Shown here piece after piece: positions 23,447 through 32,279 of a stretch of 37,071 nt of DNA. Positions within the stretch are counted from its first letter, which is position 1. Each line of letters starts with the position of its first letter. Both the position numbers and the translations under genes were made by a program. The stretch comes from Beijerinckiaceae bacterium. GTDB taxonomy: Bacteria; Pseudomonadota; Alphaproteobacteria; Rhizobiales; Beijerinckiaceae. The notes below the pieces were generated by a model that saw only the letters and a list, made by a program, of their open reading frames with translations, was not told the DNA's origin and ran no database searches. The stretch is from positions 1 to 37,071 of the forward strand of contig JAUXWZ010000003.1 of assembly GCA_030684835.1 (NCBI GenBank), in the 5' to 3' direction.

Positions 23447-24258
23447 ACGCAGGCGCAACACGCGTTGTCATGTCGTGCGGATATCGCTGGGGCGTAGCGT
23501 TTCTGGCTGCGGCTTTTCTTCACGTAAGTGTCGTCGCGCTCGCCATTGGCGGCAAAGCGCCAACTGATCTTGTTTCTGAAGATGTGGGCGGGCTGGTTAT
23601 CGTGGACTTCGCGCCCACTGTCGCAACCGCCGAAAGTCAGGAGGAAAGCGCGACGCCTTCGGACGAGGCGGCAACAGCAACTCCATCGCCGGAGGTCGAG
23701 CAGAAGAAGTCCGCTATGGCGGAGGACGACACGCCGCCGGCGGAAAGTTCGCCGCATGAACCGCCGCCCGACCTGCAACTTTCACAGCAGAAAACAATAG
23801 AGAAGCAGGAGGCAGTTGAGGACGCGCAGCCAACCGAGGCCAATGAGGCGACCGTGACGCCCAGCCCGAGCGCATCTGCCGCTGCCAGCGCGTCTGCGGC
23901 GCCGCCCGCTATTCAGGAAAACGCTGCGACGCAAGCGCCAACCGAAGGTAGCACTGACAAGAGCGCCGACGCGCCAGCTTCCTGGCGTCGCGCTGTCGTG
24001 GCCCACATGGGCAAGCATAAGCGCTATCCCGCACAAGCGCGTGCGCAACGTAACGAGGGTGAAGTTGCGGTTCGCTTCAGGATCGACAGGGCGGGGCGGG
24101 TGTTGTCCGCGACAGTCCTGCGTTCATCCGGCTTTCCTGCGCTCGATGCAGCAGCGCTTGACCTCTTGCAGCGCGCACAGCCCCTCCCGGCTTTTCCGCC
24201 GTCCATGCGCGCAGGTGAAATTGAACTCGTGGCGCCCGTCAACTTCCGTTTGCGATGA
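23443..24258 (+). CDS. tonB: TonB energy-transducing protein
   Basis: A 271-residue TonB. An N-terminal membrane anchor spans about 15-36 (WGVAFLAAAFLHVSVVALA). A long low-complexity Pro/Glu/Ala/Ser periplasmic spacer follows (about 60-180), then a C-terminal domain with WRRAVVAHMGKHKRYPAQA, GEVAVRFRIDRAGRV and SSGFPALDAAALDLLQRAQP, the standard TonB fold that grips the receptor TonB box. It overlaps the exbD stop by 4 bases and closes the receptor-piuC-exbB-exbD-tonB operon. It could also serve the ZnuD-like receptor at 3783. It ends 4 bases from the stop of the convergent DUF2585 gene. Confidence 0.92.
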   Translation: MNAGATRVVMSCGYRWGVAFLAAAFLHVSVVALAIGGKAPTDLVSEDVGGLVIVDFAPTVATAESQEESATPSDEAATATPSPEVEQKKSAMAEDDTPPAESSPHEPPPDLQLSQQKTIEKQEAVEDAQPTEANEATVTPSPSASAAASASAAPPAIQENAATQAPTEGSTDKSADAPASWRRAVVAHMGKHKRYPAQARAQRNEGEVAVRFRIDRAGRVLSATVLRSSGFPALDAAALDLLQRAQPLPAFPPSMRAGEIELVAPVNFRLR

Positions 24259-24262
24259 TGCT

Positions 24263-24868
24263 TCAGCCAGCCGCCTGCCATCGTGAAATCGCCTCGATGG
24301 GGTACACTAGCTGAATGATGTTCAGCGTGAGATTATCCCGGATTGAATAAGCTGCGACGGCTTCGAACGCGATAGCAACCATCGCAGTCAACCAGACCGG
24401 TGCGAAGCGCGCCAGCATGAACCCAGCCCCCGCTGCTAGCGTGTCAAAAACGGAATTTAGAACACTGTCTCCAGTGTAGCCCTGCGCCAGCGCAAGTTGC
24501 CGGTAGCGGTCCACGATGATGGGGGTGTTCTCCGTGATCTCCCAAGCGGCTTCAATCGCGAGCGCCGCAAGAAACAGTGCGCCCAGTGACGCGCGCGGCG
24601 CAACCAGCTTCAACAGCGCGTAGAAGATGACGCCATGAAGAATATGGGAGAGCGTATACCAGTCGAAGATGTGCTGGGAGGTTTCTGGGCTGGACGCACT
24701 ACCATGCCAGAGTTTTACAAACCCGCACGCGCAGATGGCAGGTTGCCCCATCGCGAAGAGAATGACGGCCTGGGTTGCAACGATGGCAATTGCGGCGGGA
24801 AGCCAGATCTGCGGTTTCAAATAGTGGCTGGGGGCATGTGGAGTGTGCAGCATCGAATGTGGCGTCAT
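24263..24868 (-). CDS. DUF2585 (UPF0314) family membrane protein
   Basis: A membrane protein of about 201 residues recognised by the UPF0314/DUF2585 pattern GQPAICACGFVKLWHGS and SQHIFDWYTLSHILHG, followed by LAIEAAWEITENTPIIVDRYR and GDSVLNSVFDTLA. Transmembrane segments are at about 16-39, 74-92, 98-110 and 145-160. The His, Glu and Asp residues within these segments are conserved-looking and might bind a metal, but the family has no known function. The start is uncertain: ATG 24868 fits family length, ATG 24913 and 24853 are also open, and none has a strong ribosome binding site. It is convergent with tonB. Confidence 0.8.
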   Translation of the reverse strand: MTPHSMLHTPHAPSHYLKPQIWLPAAIAIVATQAVILFAMGQPAICACGFVKLWHGSASSPETSQHIFDWYTLSHILHGVIFYALLKLVAPRASLGALFLAALAIEAAWEITENTPIIVDRYRQLALAQGYTGDSVLNSVFDTLAAGAGFMLARFAPVWLTAMVAIAFEAVAAYSIRDNLTLNIIQLVYPIEAISRWQAAG

Positions 24869-25202
24869 CCAGGCGATAAGGTTGCACGTGGCGGGATACC
24901 AAGGCCCGATCATCGTACGGATAAGCCACGTTTACATTAACAACGCATCAATAATGACGATGTCGCGACGCTTTCCCTCATACCTGTGAGCCGTTCCGAC
25001 GCGAGCCGGGCGACCTTCACGTGGCTGCACATCTTCGCATCGGCGATCATTGCACGAACCCCGGCGAAAGGATGTTCAATTCGATGTTGGGCAACCAGGG
25101 CAGTCGCTTAGGGCGCAGCCGCCTTGCATTCGGGATGTGAGGTCGGCTCGGTCATGGGGCCTGAGTGGCTCAACATATATAGCGACAGCTCGTCGCTGCT
25201 GC

Positions 25203-28200
25203 TCATACGGTCGCGTCCTGCTTGGAGCGGAGGGGTGGCTCGTGAGCCCGGTCTGACCTGGCCGCCATGTCCATCTCCTCGTCCAGCCGCCTGGCGTCTG
25301 CAGCGCGCGGCTTCGACCAACCTGCGACCAGCGCATAGACGACCGGCGTGAGAAAGAGCGTGAACGCCGCGGAGATTCCCAGTCCGCCGACGACGACCCA
25401 TCCAAGCGCCTGACGCGCCTCTGCGCCGGCGCCTGAAGACAGGACGAGCGGCACGCCGCCAAGCACGGTGGAGAGCAGGGTCATCATCACGGGACGAAAG
25501 CGAACCAGCGACGCCTCGCGGATGGCCTCCGGCACGCTGGCGCCCTGATCGCGCAACTGGTTGGCGAACTCCACGATCAAGATACTATTCTTGGTCATGA
25601 GTCCGATCAGCATGACAAGCCCGATCTGAGTGTAAATGTTGATCGAATTCCCGGTAAGCGCAATTGCGAAAATGGCGGTTGCCAGTCCGAAGGGCACAGT
25701 CGCCATGATGACGCCGGCGCTGACGAAGCTCTCGAACTGGGCGGCGAGCACCAGCAAGACGATGATGATCGCAAATGCGAATGTGATACCCACGCCGCGC
25801 GACGTCTGGTCGAGGGCAGCTGCCTCGCCAAGGAAGCGGACGCCGACGCCAGCCGGCAATTCCGTACGCGCAAGCTCTTGCACGTCAGCCATGGCCCGAC
25901 TCATGTCATAGCCGGGACTGAGATTGGCCTGCATGGGCGTCGCCCGCATTTGGCCCTCGCGTCTGAGTGACGGCGCGACCGCCGTTTCAGTGATCGTCGC
26001 GAACTGCGAAAGTGGCACGAGGGCGTTGTCGCCTCCTCTAACAAAGAGGTTTTCAAGCTCTCGAGGGCTCGCGACGCCACCACGGTTGGCGCGTAGCTCC
26101 ATCCTGATTGCCCGATCGTTCACATGCAATTCGCCGACAAGGCGCCCCTCGAGCGCAGCCTGAAGCACAACAGGTAAGCTCGATGACGCTACGCCAAGAT
26201 CGGAGGCGCGTGAGCGGTCTATTTCAATCGTTGTCTGCGGCTGCGTTGCGTCAAAAGACAGCATCGGGTTGACGAGCCCGGGAAGGCGCTCGCGCAGCGT
26301 CGGCAGAAATTCTTCGGCCGCTTTGGCCAGCATCTCATAGCTCGAACCGGTCAGCGCGAACTGCAGGCCGGAACCGCCTCCACGGATGCCGAGACTGTTG
26401 GACCCGCGCACTTGCACTTGCACGCCGATCACATCGCTGATGCGGCGGCGCACCTCCGCCATGATCTGCGCCTGGCTACGCTCTCGCTCATCCCATTGCG
26501 TTAGCGGGACGATAATGAAAGCACGGTTTATCTGCCCGCGACCCACGACTGACAGAACGCTCCCCGTCTCACCGCGCTCCGTGAGCGGACTGATGCGTTC
26601 CTCGATTTCTCGCACTTTGCGTTCTGTGAATTCGAGACTTGCCCCCTGTGGCGCATTCACGACCATGAAAATGAGGCTGCGGTCTTCAGCCGGCGTCAGT
26701 TCACCGGGCAGGGTGCGAAACGTGGCGATCGCCGCGATGCTTACAATGATCGCCATCGTGATAATGATCAGTGGAACCTTGAAAGCAAAATCAAGCGTCC
26801 GTTCGTAGAGTCGCGAAACAACCGCGCCGGCGCGGCCAAGCAAGTCGGGGCGGGGCGCATCTTCGCCAGTACGCTCAGGCGGCGCCTTAAGCAGGCGCGA
26901 GGCGAGCATCGGCGCCAGCGTGAGCGCTACGAACGAGGACAGAAGAACGGCGAACGCAAGAACATAACCGAATTCTGAGAACAGCCTCCCTGCCGTGCCT
27001 GGAAAGAACGAGATCGGCACGAAAACCGCCGCCAACGTCGCCGTGGTGGCCAGAACGGCAAAGAACACTTGCTGCGTACCAACGACTGCCGCCGCGCGTG
27101 GCCCCAGTCCAAGCGCGCGATTTCGCTCGATGTTCTCAATGACAACGATCGAGTCGTCCACGACAATCCCGGTTGCGAGCACCAGAGCGAGAAGTGTCAA
27201 CACGTTGATGGAAAAACCCATCATGTGGATGGCGGCGAACGTGCCTATCACGGCCACAGGCACGGTGATGGCCGGAATGAAGGTCGCTCGCGCGGACCTG
27301 AAGAACAGAAAGATGATCGCGATAACGACCAGTGTCGCCACGCCCAGCGTCTTCACAACCTCCTCGACAGCGCCGCGAATAAAAATAGCGTCATCCGAGC
27401 GCACGGCGATCTCGACTTGGTCTCCAAGCTCTTCATTAAGGTCCGCGACGGCGGCGCGCACGCCTTGCGAGATGGCCAATGTATTTGACTGCGCCTGTCG
27501 GATGATGCCGACGCCGATGCCATCGCGACCATTTGTCCGCAGCGCGGTTTCCCGATTAGCGGGGCCCAGCCGAACATTCGCAACATCACGAATTCGCGTG
27601 CGCGGGTTGACATAGACGGCGCCTATTTCCTCAACGCTGACAACCGTCGTATTGGCGCGCACCAGAAGAGATTGGTCGCCTTGCCGCAATGTGCCGGCAG
27701 GGCTGTCGGTCGCGACGCCGCGCAAAGTTGCTTCCAAATCGTCGAATGTTAAGCCCCGCAGCGCCAGCGCCATGGGATTAACTTCGACGTGGAAGACCGG
27801 CCGCCGAAGGCCCCAGGCCTGCACATCGGCGACGCCTTCAACGGCCGAGAGGCGATCGAGCACACGGCGCTCGACGATTGCGCTCAACTCATCGATGGGG
27901 AGCGTGTTCGAGACGATGGCCAATTGCATGATCGCCTGACCGTCGGCGTCGGCCTTGACGATCACCGGCTCCTCGACCTGTTCTGGCAGACGTCTGCGAA
28001 TGGCGCCTATGGCGTCGCGAACGTCGCCAGCGGCAGCGTTCATGTCCGCCGTGGCGCGAAACTCTGCGACAACGCGGCTGTTGCCACGCTCACTGGAAGA
28101 AGAAATGGATTCGACGCCCGGCACGCGGGCGACCGCGCCCTCGATAATGTTCGTAACTTGCGTATCCACCGACTCCGGCGTTGCGCCAGGATATTCGGTG

Positions 28201-28364
28201 CGAACAGTGATGACGGGCCGGTCGACGTTCGGCAGTTCGCGCACCTGCGCGCCGAAAAGAGCGGCAAGCCCCGCGACCACAATCAGGAGGCTCATCACCG
28301 CGGCGAGGACAGGGCGGCGAACGCAAAGCGCGGCCACGCCACTTGCTGCTGGGAAGACACTCAT
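25203..28364 (-). CDS. RND-family efflux transporter (AcrB/MexF type)
   Basis: A full-length 1053-residue inner-membrane RND pump. The N-terminal helix (VAALCVRRPVLAAVMSLLIV) is followed by the porter domain, with TVRTEYPGATPESVDTQV. The helix 4 proton-relay aspartates are in VLATGIVVDDSIVVIENIER. A second repeat includes VMLIGLMTKNSILIVEFANQL, which carries the usual lysine, and RFRPVMMTLLSTVLGGVPL. The sequence is that of the hydrophobe/amphiphile (HAE1) class used for drugs, solvents and bile-like compounds rather than the heavy-metal class. It overlaps the end of its adaptor gene by 4 bases. No outer-membrane TolC-like gene is visible, so it must borrow one. Confidence 0.93.
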   Translation of the reverse strand: MSVFPAASGVAALCVRRPVLAAVMSLLIVVAGLAALFGAQVRELPNVDRPVITVRTEYPGATPESVDTQVTNIIEGAVARVPGVESISSSSERGNSRVVAEFRATADMNAAAGDVRDAIGAIRRRLPEQVEEPVIVKADADGQAIMQLAIVSNTLPIDELSAIVERRVLDRLSAVEGVADVQAWGLRRPVFHVEVNPMALALRGLTFDDLEATLRGVATDSPAGTLRQGDQSLLVRANTTVVSVEEIGAVYVNPRTRIRDVANVRLGPANRETALRTNGRDGIGVGIIRQAQSNTLAISQGVRAAVADLNEELGDQVEIAVRSDDAIFIRGAVEEVVKTLGVATLVVIAIIFLFFRSARATFIPAITVPVAVIGTFAAIHMMGFSINVLTLLALVLATGIVVDDSIVVIENIERNRALGLGPRAAAVVGTQQVFFAVLATTATLAAVFVPISFFPGTAGRLFSEFGYVLAFAVLLSSFVALTLAPMLASRLLKAPPERTGEDAPRPDLLGRAGAVVSRLYERTLDFAFKVPLIIITMAIIVSIAAIATFRTLPGELTPAEDRSLIFMVVNAPQGASLEFTERKVREIEERISPLTERGETGSVLSVVGRGQINRAFIIVPLTQWDERERSQAQIMAEVRRRISDVIGVQVQVRGSNSLGIRGGGSGLQFALTGSSYEMLAKAAEEFLPTLRERLPGLVNPMLSFDATQPQTTIEIDRSRASDLGVASSSLPVVLQAALEGRLVGELHVNDRAIRMELRANRGGVASPRELENLFVRGGDNALVPLSQFATITETAVAPSLRREGQMRATPMQANLSPGYDMSRAMADVQELARTELPAGVGVRFLGEAAALDQTSRGVGITFAFAIIIVLLVLAAQFESFVSAGVIMATVPFGLATAIFAIALTGNSINIYTQIGLVMLIGLMTKNSILIVEFANQLRDQGASVPEAIREASLVRFRPVMMTLLSTVLGGVPLVLSSGAGAEARQALGWVVVGGLGISAAFTLFLTPVVYALVAGWSKPRAADARRLDEEMDMAARSDRAHEPPLRSKQDATV

Positions 28365-29512
28365 GTTTGCGTCCTGCTTATTTCGGGCGCATCTGCTGCT
28401 TTGACCTCGGCGCCGTCTCGCAGCATTTGAACGCCTTCTGTCACCACACGGTCGGCGGCAGCCAGATCGCCTGACACCAGGACACTTGCGGGAGTGCGAT
28501 CAAGGACGGAAACGTCCACGCGCCTAACCTGCGAGCCTATAAGCTTCCACACAAATGCGCCCTCGCGGTCCCATTGCACCGCAAGCGGAGGCACGGCGAG
28601 TCGTCTCTCACCATCAATGTGAATTGTGACAGCGAAGGACATGCCAGGACGAAGCCGATCATCCTCGTTGGGGAAAAGTGCCCGCACAGTCATGGTCCGC
28701 GCCACAGGATCGATGCGGGAATCGATGGATTCAATCACGCCTTTGAAAACCTCGTCGCCGAAGGCGGCGCTTGTCGCCGTCAACGCATCGCCAACGGAGA
28801 GACGTGCGGCATAGCGTTCCGGCGCAGCAAAGCGCACGTGGAGGATAGATCGGTCATCAAGCGTCGTAATCGCGCTTGTCGTCGTGATGACATCGCCGAT
28901 TGAAATCTGCGCGAAACCCGTGACGCCCGAGAACGGGGCGATCACGCTCCTGCGCGAAAGCGCAAGCTCGGCTCCGGCAAGTTCATTCTCCAGCGTCTGG
29001 ACTGCGTTGCCAGCATCCTGAAGCTGCACAAGAGTGACCGCCTGCGACTTGGCCAGCTGCTGGAACCGCTCCACCTGCATGCGAGCCGTTTCAAGCTTGA
29101 TCTTGACTTGCTCAACAGCAATCTGCTGTTCCTCGTCGTCCAGGCGCAAAAGCGTCTGACCTTCCTTCACGCGCTCTCCAGCGCGAAACAGGACTTCGCG
29201 AACGCGCCCCGCCGATTGAGCGAAAAGCGTGATCGACTTTTCGGCGACGCCCGTGCCGAGTGTTTGTACGAGGGCGTTGGAAACGGTTTCTTCGACCCGC
29301 GCCGTGCGAACCTCCGAACCTCCGCGCATGCCTCCTCGCGCGCCGCCGCGCGCTTCCGGCGCTGTCATTGATGCCGATTGTCGCGCTTCTATCAGCCCAA
29401 ACGATACGGGTTGAAGAACGCCCCTGAACGAAGCAGGCGCGATGAAAGCCCAGATCACGAGCCCAAGACAGAGCGCCCCGAGCAGGCCAATTGTTTGCTT
29501 AAATATCGTCAT
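28361..29512 (-). CDS. RND efflux periplasmic adaptor (membrane fusion protein)
   Basis: An adaptor of about 383 residues. ATG 29512 gives an uncleaved anchor or signal (TIFKQTIGLLGALCLGLVIW); a GTG start at 29539 is also open. After the membrane segment comes an unusual linker, APEARGGARGGMRGGSEV (51-68), with three RGG triplets. Then come the lipoyl half-motif VLFRAGERVKEGQTLLRLDD, a helical hairpin (VEQVKIKLETARMQVERFQ), the second half-motif VIAPFSGVTGFAQISIGDV and the beta-barrel GRTMTVRALFPNEDDRLRPG (the residue before GRT is an A). It joins the RND pump to an outer-membrane channel and is co-transcribed with it through an ATGA overlap. Confidence 0.9.
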   Translation of the reverse strand: MTIFKQTIGLLGALCLGLVIWAFIAPASFRGVLQPVSFGLIEARQSASMTAPEARGGARGGMRGGSEVRTARVEETVSNALVQTLGTGVAEKSITLFAQSAGRVREVLFRAGERVKEGQTLLRLDDEEQQIAVEQVKIKLETARMQVERFQQLAKSQAVTLVQLQDAGNAVQTLENELAGAELALSRRSVIAPFSGVTGFAQISIGDVITTTSAITTLDDRSILHVRFAAPERYAARLSVGDALTATSAAFGDEVFKGVIESIDSRIDPVARTMTVRALFPNEDDRLRPGMSFAVTIHIDGERRLAVPPLAVQWDREGAFVWKLIGSQVRRVDVSVLDRTPASVLVSGDLAAADRVVTEGVQMLRDGAEVKAADAPEISRTQT

Positions 29513-29539
29513 TCCGCCGAGCCATTCGAGTTCCGTCAC

Positions 29540-30055
29540 AGGCTGAACGCGTCAGCGCGCATTTCCGTCACAATTTTCCTGGTAGGTCCCCAATAGCCTA
29601 TCAGCGAATTGAGGCGCGAAGACGAGGAGTTTGAGGGCGGCGTCGCACCATCCAAAGGTTTGGGCGCAGATGCTATTCCGCAAGTATGAAAGCATGGTGC
29701 TGCTAGTCACATCGACGTGACCTAGCTGAGCAGGGGCGCTGCTCGAGCATGCGGGAACGCGATGAACGGGCGCGATTTGGGGGAAAGCGAAGCAGCCGCA
29801 CATTTCGTCCGGCGCAACAGAGATGGTCGCAGCTTGCGCGCCAAAGAAAGTTTCGTCGATGAAACCGCCAAGTTTTCGGATTGGCGGGAATGTACGTGTG
29901 AACTGCCGAAGACCTCACGGGCCTAATGGCCCGCGTGGACCGAACGGTCAATGACGAAGCTTCAATTCGACGCTACGTGGTGAGCCGAAGGACTGAGCGC
30001 TCCTCTTCACTCTGGCGGGGCCAAAATCGCAATCGAGCCCAGCTGCGCGAAATCA
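29540..30055. other. gene-free stretch with several small hairpins
   Basis: No convincing protein gene is visible in about 516 bases. It contains the promoter region of the adaptor gene and four small inverted repeats: 29702-29726 (GCTAGTCAC...GTGACCTAGC, one bulge), 29865-29887 (CCGCCAA/TTGGCGG), 29918-29933 (CGGGCC/GGCCCG, loop TAAT) and 29938-29949 (GACC/GGTC). A structured RNA, an operator or decayed DNA would all fit; I cannot choose between them. Confidence 0.4.
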
Positions 30056-31135
30056 TTATCGCGGCGAATTCTTAATGTAATTTTGCAGCCATTCCCTGTC
30101 CTCGCTCGGGATCGATAGCGCCTTGCGCACGTCTGCCTCAACGCTATCCGAGGACTCGTAATCCGGCACGAAGCCGACAAGCTTCTGGGCCTCCTGAGCG
30201 TATTGCTTGTCACTTGCAAGCTTGCCTATAGCCGAGCGCAATGCCTGCACAGCGCCGTCTGGCGTGTTGGGAGGAAAGACCACCATTCTCTGCATGGCGC
30301 CGTTCACAGCCAGAATATGCAGATACATTTCCCACAGCTTGCCTGACGGATCAGTACCCCTCGCCTGTTTATGAAATTCGTGGAATGGCGGTAGTGAAAG
30401 GCCCTTGATTTGGGCTGGTTCGGTGAAACGAGTGCCGTTCCAGCCCGGATCATAGAACAGGGGGTAAGCTTCACCTTTCGCGATCATTCCGGGCTCAACC
30501 ACCGCGCGGTAGCCGGGCGGAGATTCCGAGAACATGGATATTTCGCCACGTTGAAACGCGAGGCGCGCGTCAGAATTACTCTTGTACCCGGTGACGTATT
30601 TGTATTTGACGCCGAGCATGTCGAGGGTGAGGCGCAGCAGCATGTCCTTCGAAGATTCTGCGGATAGTCCACCGATAACAAGATTTTTCGCCTTCAAAAA
30701 ATCGGCAGGGCTGTTGTATGCAGGGACAGTGTCCGAACGAAAATAGTAAACTGTCGTGCCGGGCTGATAGGCTACTGGTCTGTAGGTCAAGAAGTCTGTT
30801 CGAGATTGTTCTCGAACGTTGACATAGCGCCAGGCTGCCCCAGTAAGGTAGCCAACGAAAGTCCCATCGCGTGGCGCGATTTCGCCGAGATAGTTTGTCC
30901 CGACCCCACCACCCGCTCCATCCATATTCTGAACAACAACCGATGATTTTGCGGCCAAGTGCTTCGCAATGTGGCGCGCAAACAGTCGGCCTTCAATGTC
31001 AGTCGGCCCGCCGGGCGCGAAGTTGATGAGTATTGTAAGACGCTTTCCGGCATAGAAATTCTCGTCTGCATTGGCGGACGATATGGCGCCAGATGCAAAC
31101 AACAATGCCGCAAACAAACTAACTATTTTACGCAT
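30056..31135 (-). CDS. Bug/TctC-family tripartite tricarboxylate receptor (orphan)
   Basis: A 359-residue periplasmic binding protein starting at ATG 31135 behind GGAGACG. Signal peptide: MRKIVSLFAALLFASGAISS, cut near ANADE. Family elements: FYAGKRLTILINFAPGGPTD, ARHIAKHLAAKSSVVVQNM and GAGGGVGTNYLG. It resembles the receptor at 15115 more than the other three, for example in the ESPPGYRAVVEPG / SSLPGYLSLVQAN region and the FPPNTPDGAV segment. No transporter subunits or enzyme genes adjoin it: one side is the hairpin-rich gap and the other a decayed integrase, so it may have been left by an island that lost its neighbours. Confidence 0.87.
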   Translation of the reverse strand: MRKIVSLFAALLFASGAISSANADENFYAGKRLTILINFAPGGPTDIEGRLFARHIAKHLAAKSSVVVQNMDGAGGGVGTNYLGEIAPRDGTFVGYLTGAAWRYVNVREQSRTDFLTYRPVAYQPGTTVYYFRSDTVPAYNSPADFLKAKNLVIGGLSAESSKDMLLRLTLDMLGVKYKYVTGYKSNSDARLAFQRGEISMFSESPPGYRAVVEPGMIAKGEAYPLFYDPGWNGTRFTEPAQIKGLSLPPFHEFHKQARGTDPSGKLWEMYLHILAVNGAMQRMVVFPPNTPDGAVQALRSAIGKLASDKQYAQEAQKLVGFVPDYESSDSVEADVRKALSIPSEDREWLQNYIKNSPR

Positions 31136-31405
31136 GACGTCTCCTCCCCATGTCGCTCCACCGCCGGCTCCGCTGTCATCGTCGGATACTTGGCCGAAGG
31201 TCCAGATAAATCGGAATTTGTCACCGAATTTTTCAGCAGTGTGCGCTCACGACACCCGCTTTTGTCAATGGGACGGTTTGGTGAGCCCCTCAATGCGATA
31301 GGCTGCATGAAAAAATTTAGCCAGGGCGATCAATGCGGCGTAAGTCGAGCTAATTGACATCAAGCAACGTAATCTAGTGTGGACTTAAAACGCGGTGCAA
31401 GCGCT

Positions 31406-31708
31406 TCATTTTGATCTTCGCCGCCGGGATCGCCCATACACCCGCCTCAAGATTAACCTAGCCCATTGCGCCGCGCGCAGTTCGCTGGGGCGGACGAAGG
31501 TGAGCACCAGCAGTTCACGAGCGTTGCAGAGGCCAGTGACGGGGTACACGCCAAAGCAAGCGTCTTTTGCCGCGCAGTGAAGCGGTAGGCCGTTCGCAAG
31601 CGTTTGGCGCCATCGCTTATCTCTGGATTTGGTGGCCGTCGCCATCCGAAAGCTTCGCGATCCCGTGTTGGGCTTGGCCTTCCGGATTTGAGTATCTGTG
31701 AGGGCCAT
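31406..31708 (-). pseudogene. decayed P4-type integrase remnant
   Basis: Starting at ATG 31706-31708, the frame opens with MALTDTQIRKAKP, the N-terminal signature of P4-family tyrosine recombinases. It then shows FGVYPVTGLCNAREL, matching the end of the arm-binding domain (usually GVYPEVSLAEAR). It jumps at once to LTFVRPSELRAAQW, the box with the first catalytic arginine. About 100 residues remain of the usual 400: most of the core-binding domain and the catalytic His-X-X-Arg and Tyr are missing. The remnant lies 165 bases from the 3' end of tRNA-Thr, the usual attachment site for such integrases. The open frame upstream to 31858 is chance. It marks a former island. Confidence 0.65.
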
Positions 31709-31873
31709 TGTTGGTATCTCCCACACCGCCATCCAGCATGTACCCACTAATGTACCAACAGATTTAACGGATACATTGCGGAGGAAGTCGGACGCTTCAG
31801 GACGTGAATCCGTCATAAGCAGCTGTTTTACCGAATATTTCGGACGTTTTCTGGACATTTCGGGATTGTTAAA

Positions 31874-31949
31874 TGGTGCCGGCTGCAGGAATCGAACCCG
31901 CGACCTACTGATTACAAATCAGTTGCTCTACCAACTGAGCTAAGCCGGC
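31874..31949 (-). tRNA. tRNA-Thr (anticodon TGT)
   Basis: Read on the minus strand, a complete cloverleaf: acceptor stem GCCGGCT paired with AGCCGGC, D-arm AGCTCAGTTGGTAGAGC, anticodon arm CTGA-TTTGTAA-TCAG with TGT, T-arm with GGTTCGATTCC, and a genome-encoded CCA. It is 76 bases including CCA. Its 3' end faces the integrase remnant. Confidence 0.96.
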
Positions 31950-32279
31950 TTGCCGAATGGCCCCTTCGCTAGCAGGCCCGCCGCGCACGCGCAACCCGCT
32001 TGGCGGCACAAAAGAAGATGGCCGCGCGACGCCGTGGGCTGTTAGGTTTGGCGCGACGCTGGGGAGCTGCGCCGCTGCGAAGTCGTTACTTCGTGACGGC
32101 GTCGTGATCCCTGGTCCCGCTCTGCGGACTGGTCCACGCGTCGAAGAAGCCGTTGGCGCGACAAACGCACCGGGTCAGTCCGGCCGGATTGCCCAAAATA
32201 GGGCGCAAGGATGCTAATCGCGGCTTTTGGCTCGCTCTTGAAGCGGCGGCAAGGGCTCGATGTAAGCTGCTTTGAAAGA
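31950..32279. other. gene-free stretch between tRNA-Thr and rlmB
   Basis: About 330 bases with no supported gene. It must contain the tRNA-Thr promoter (leftward) and the end of the rlmB transcript. I see no clear terminator and no convincing promoter hexamers. Confidence 0.4.

Noticed and set aside
31874-31900. Search for a second attachment repeat of the tRNA-Thr 3' end
   Set aside because: No second copy of the tRNA 3' sequence was seen elsewhere in the window, so no island boundary is claimed.
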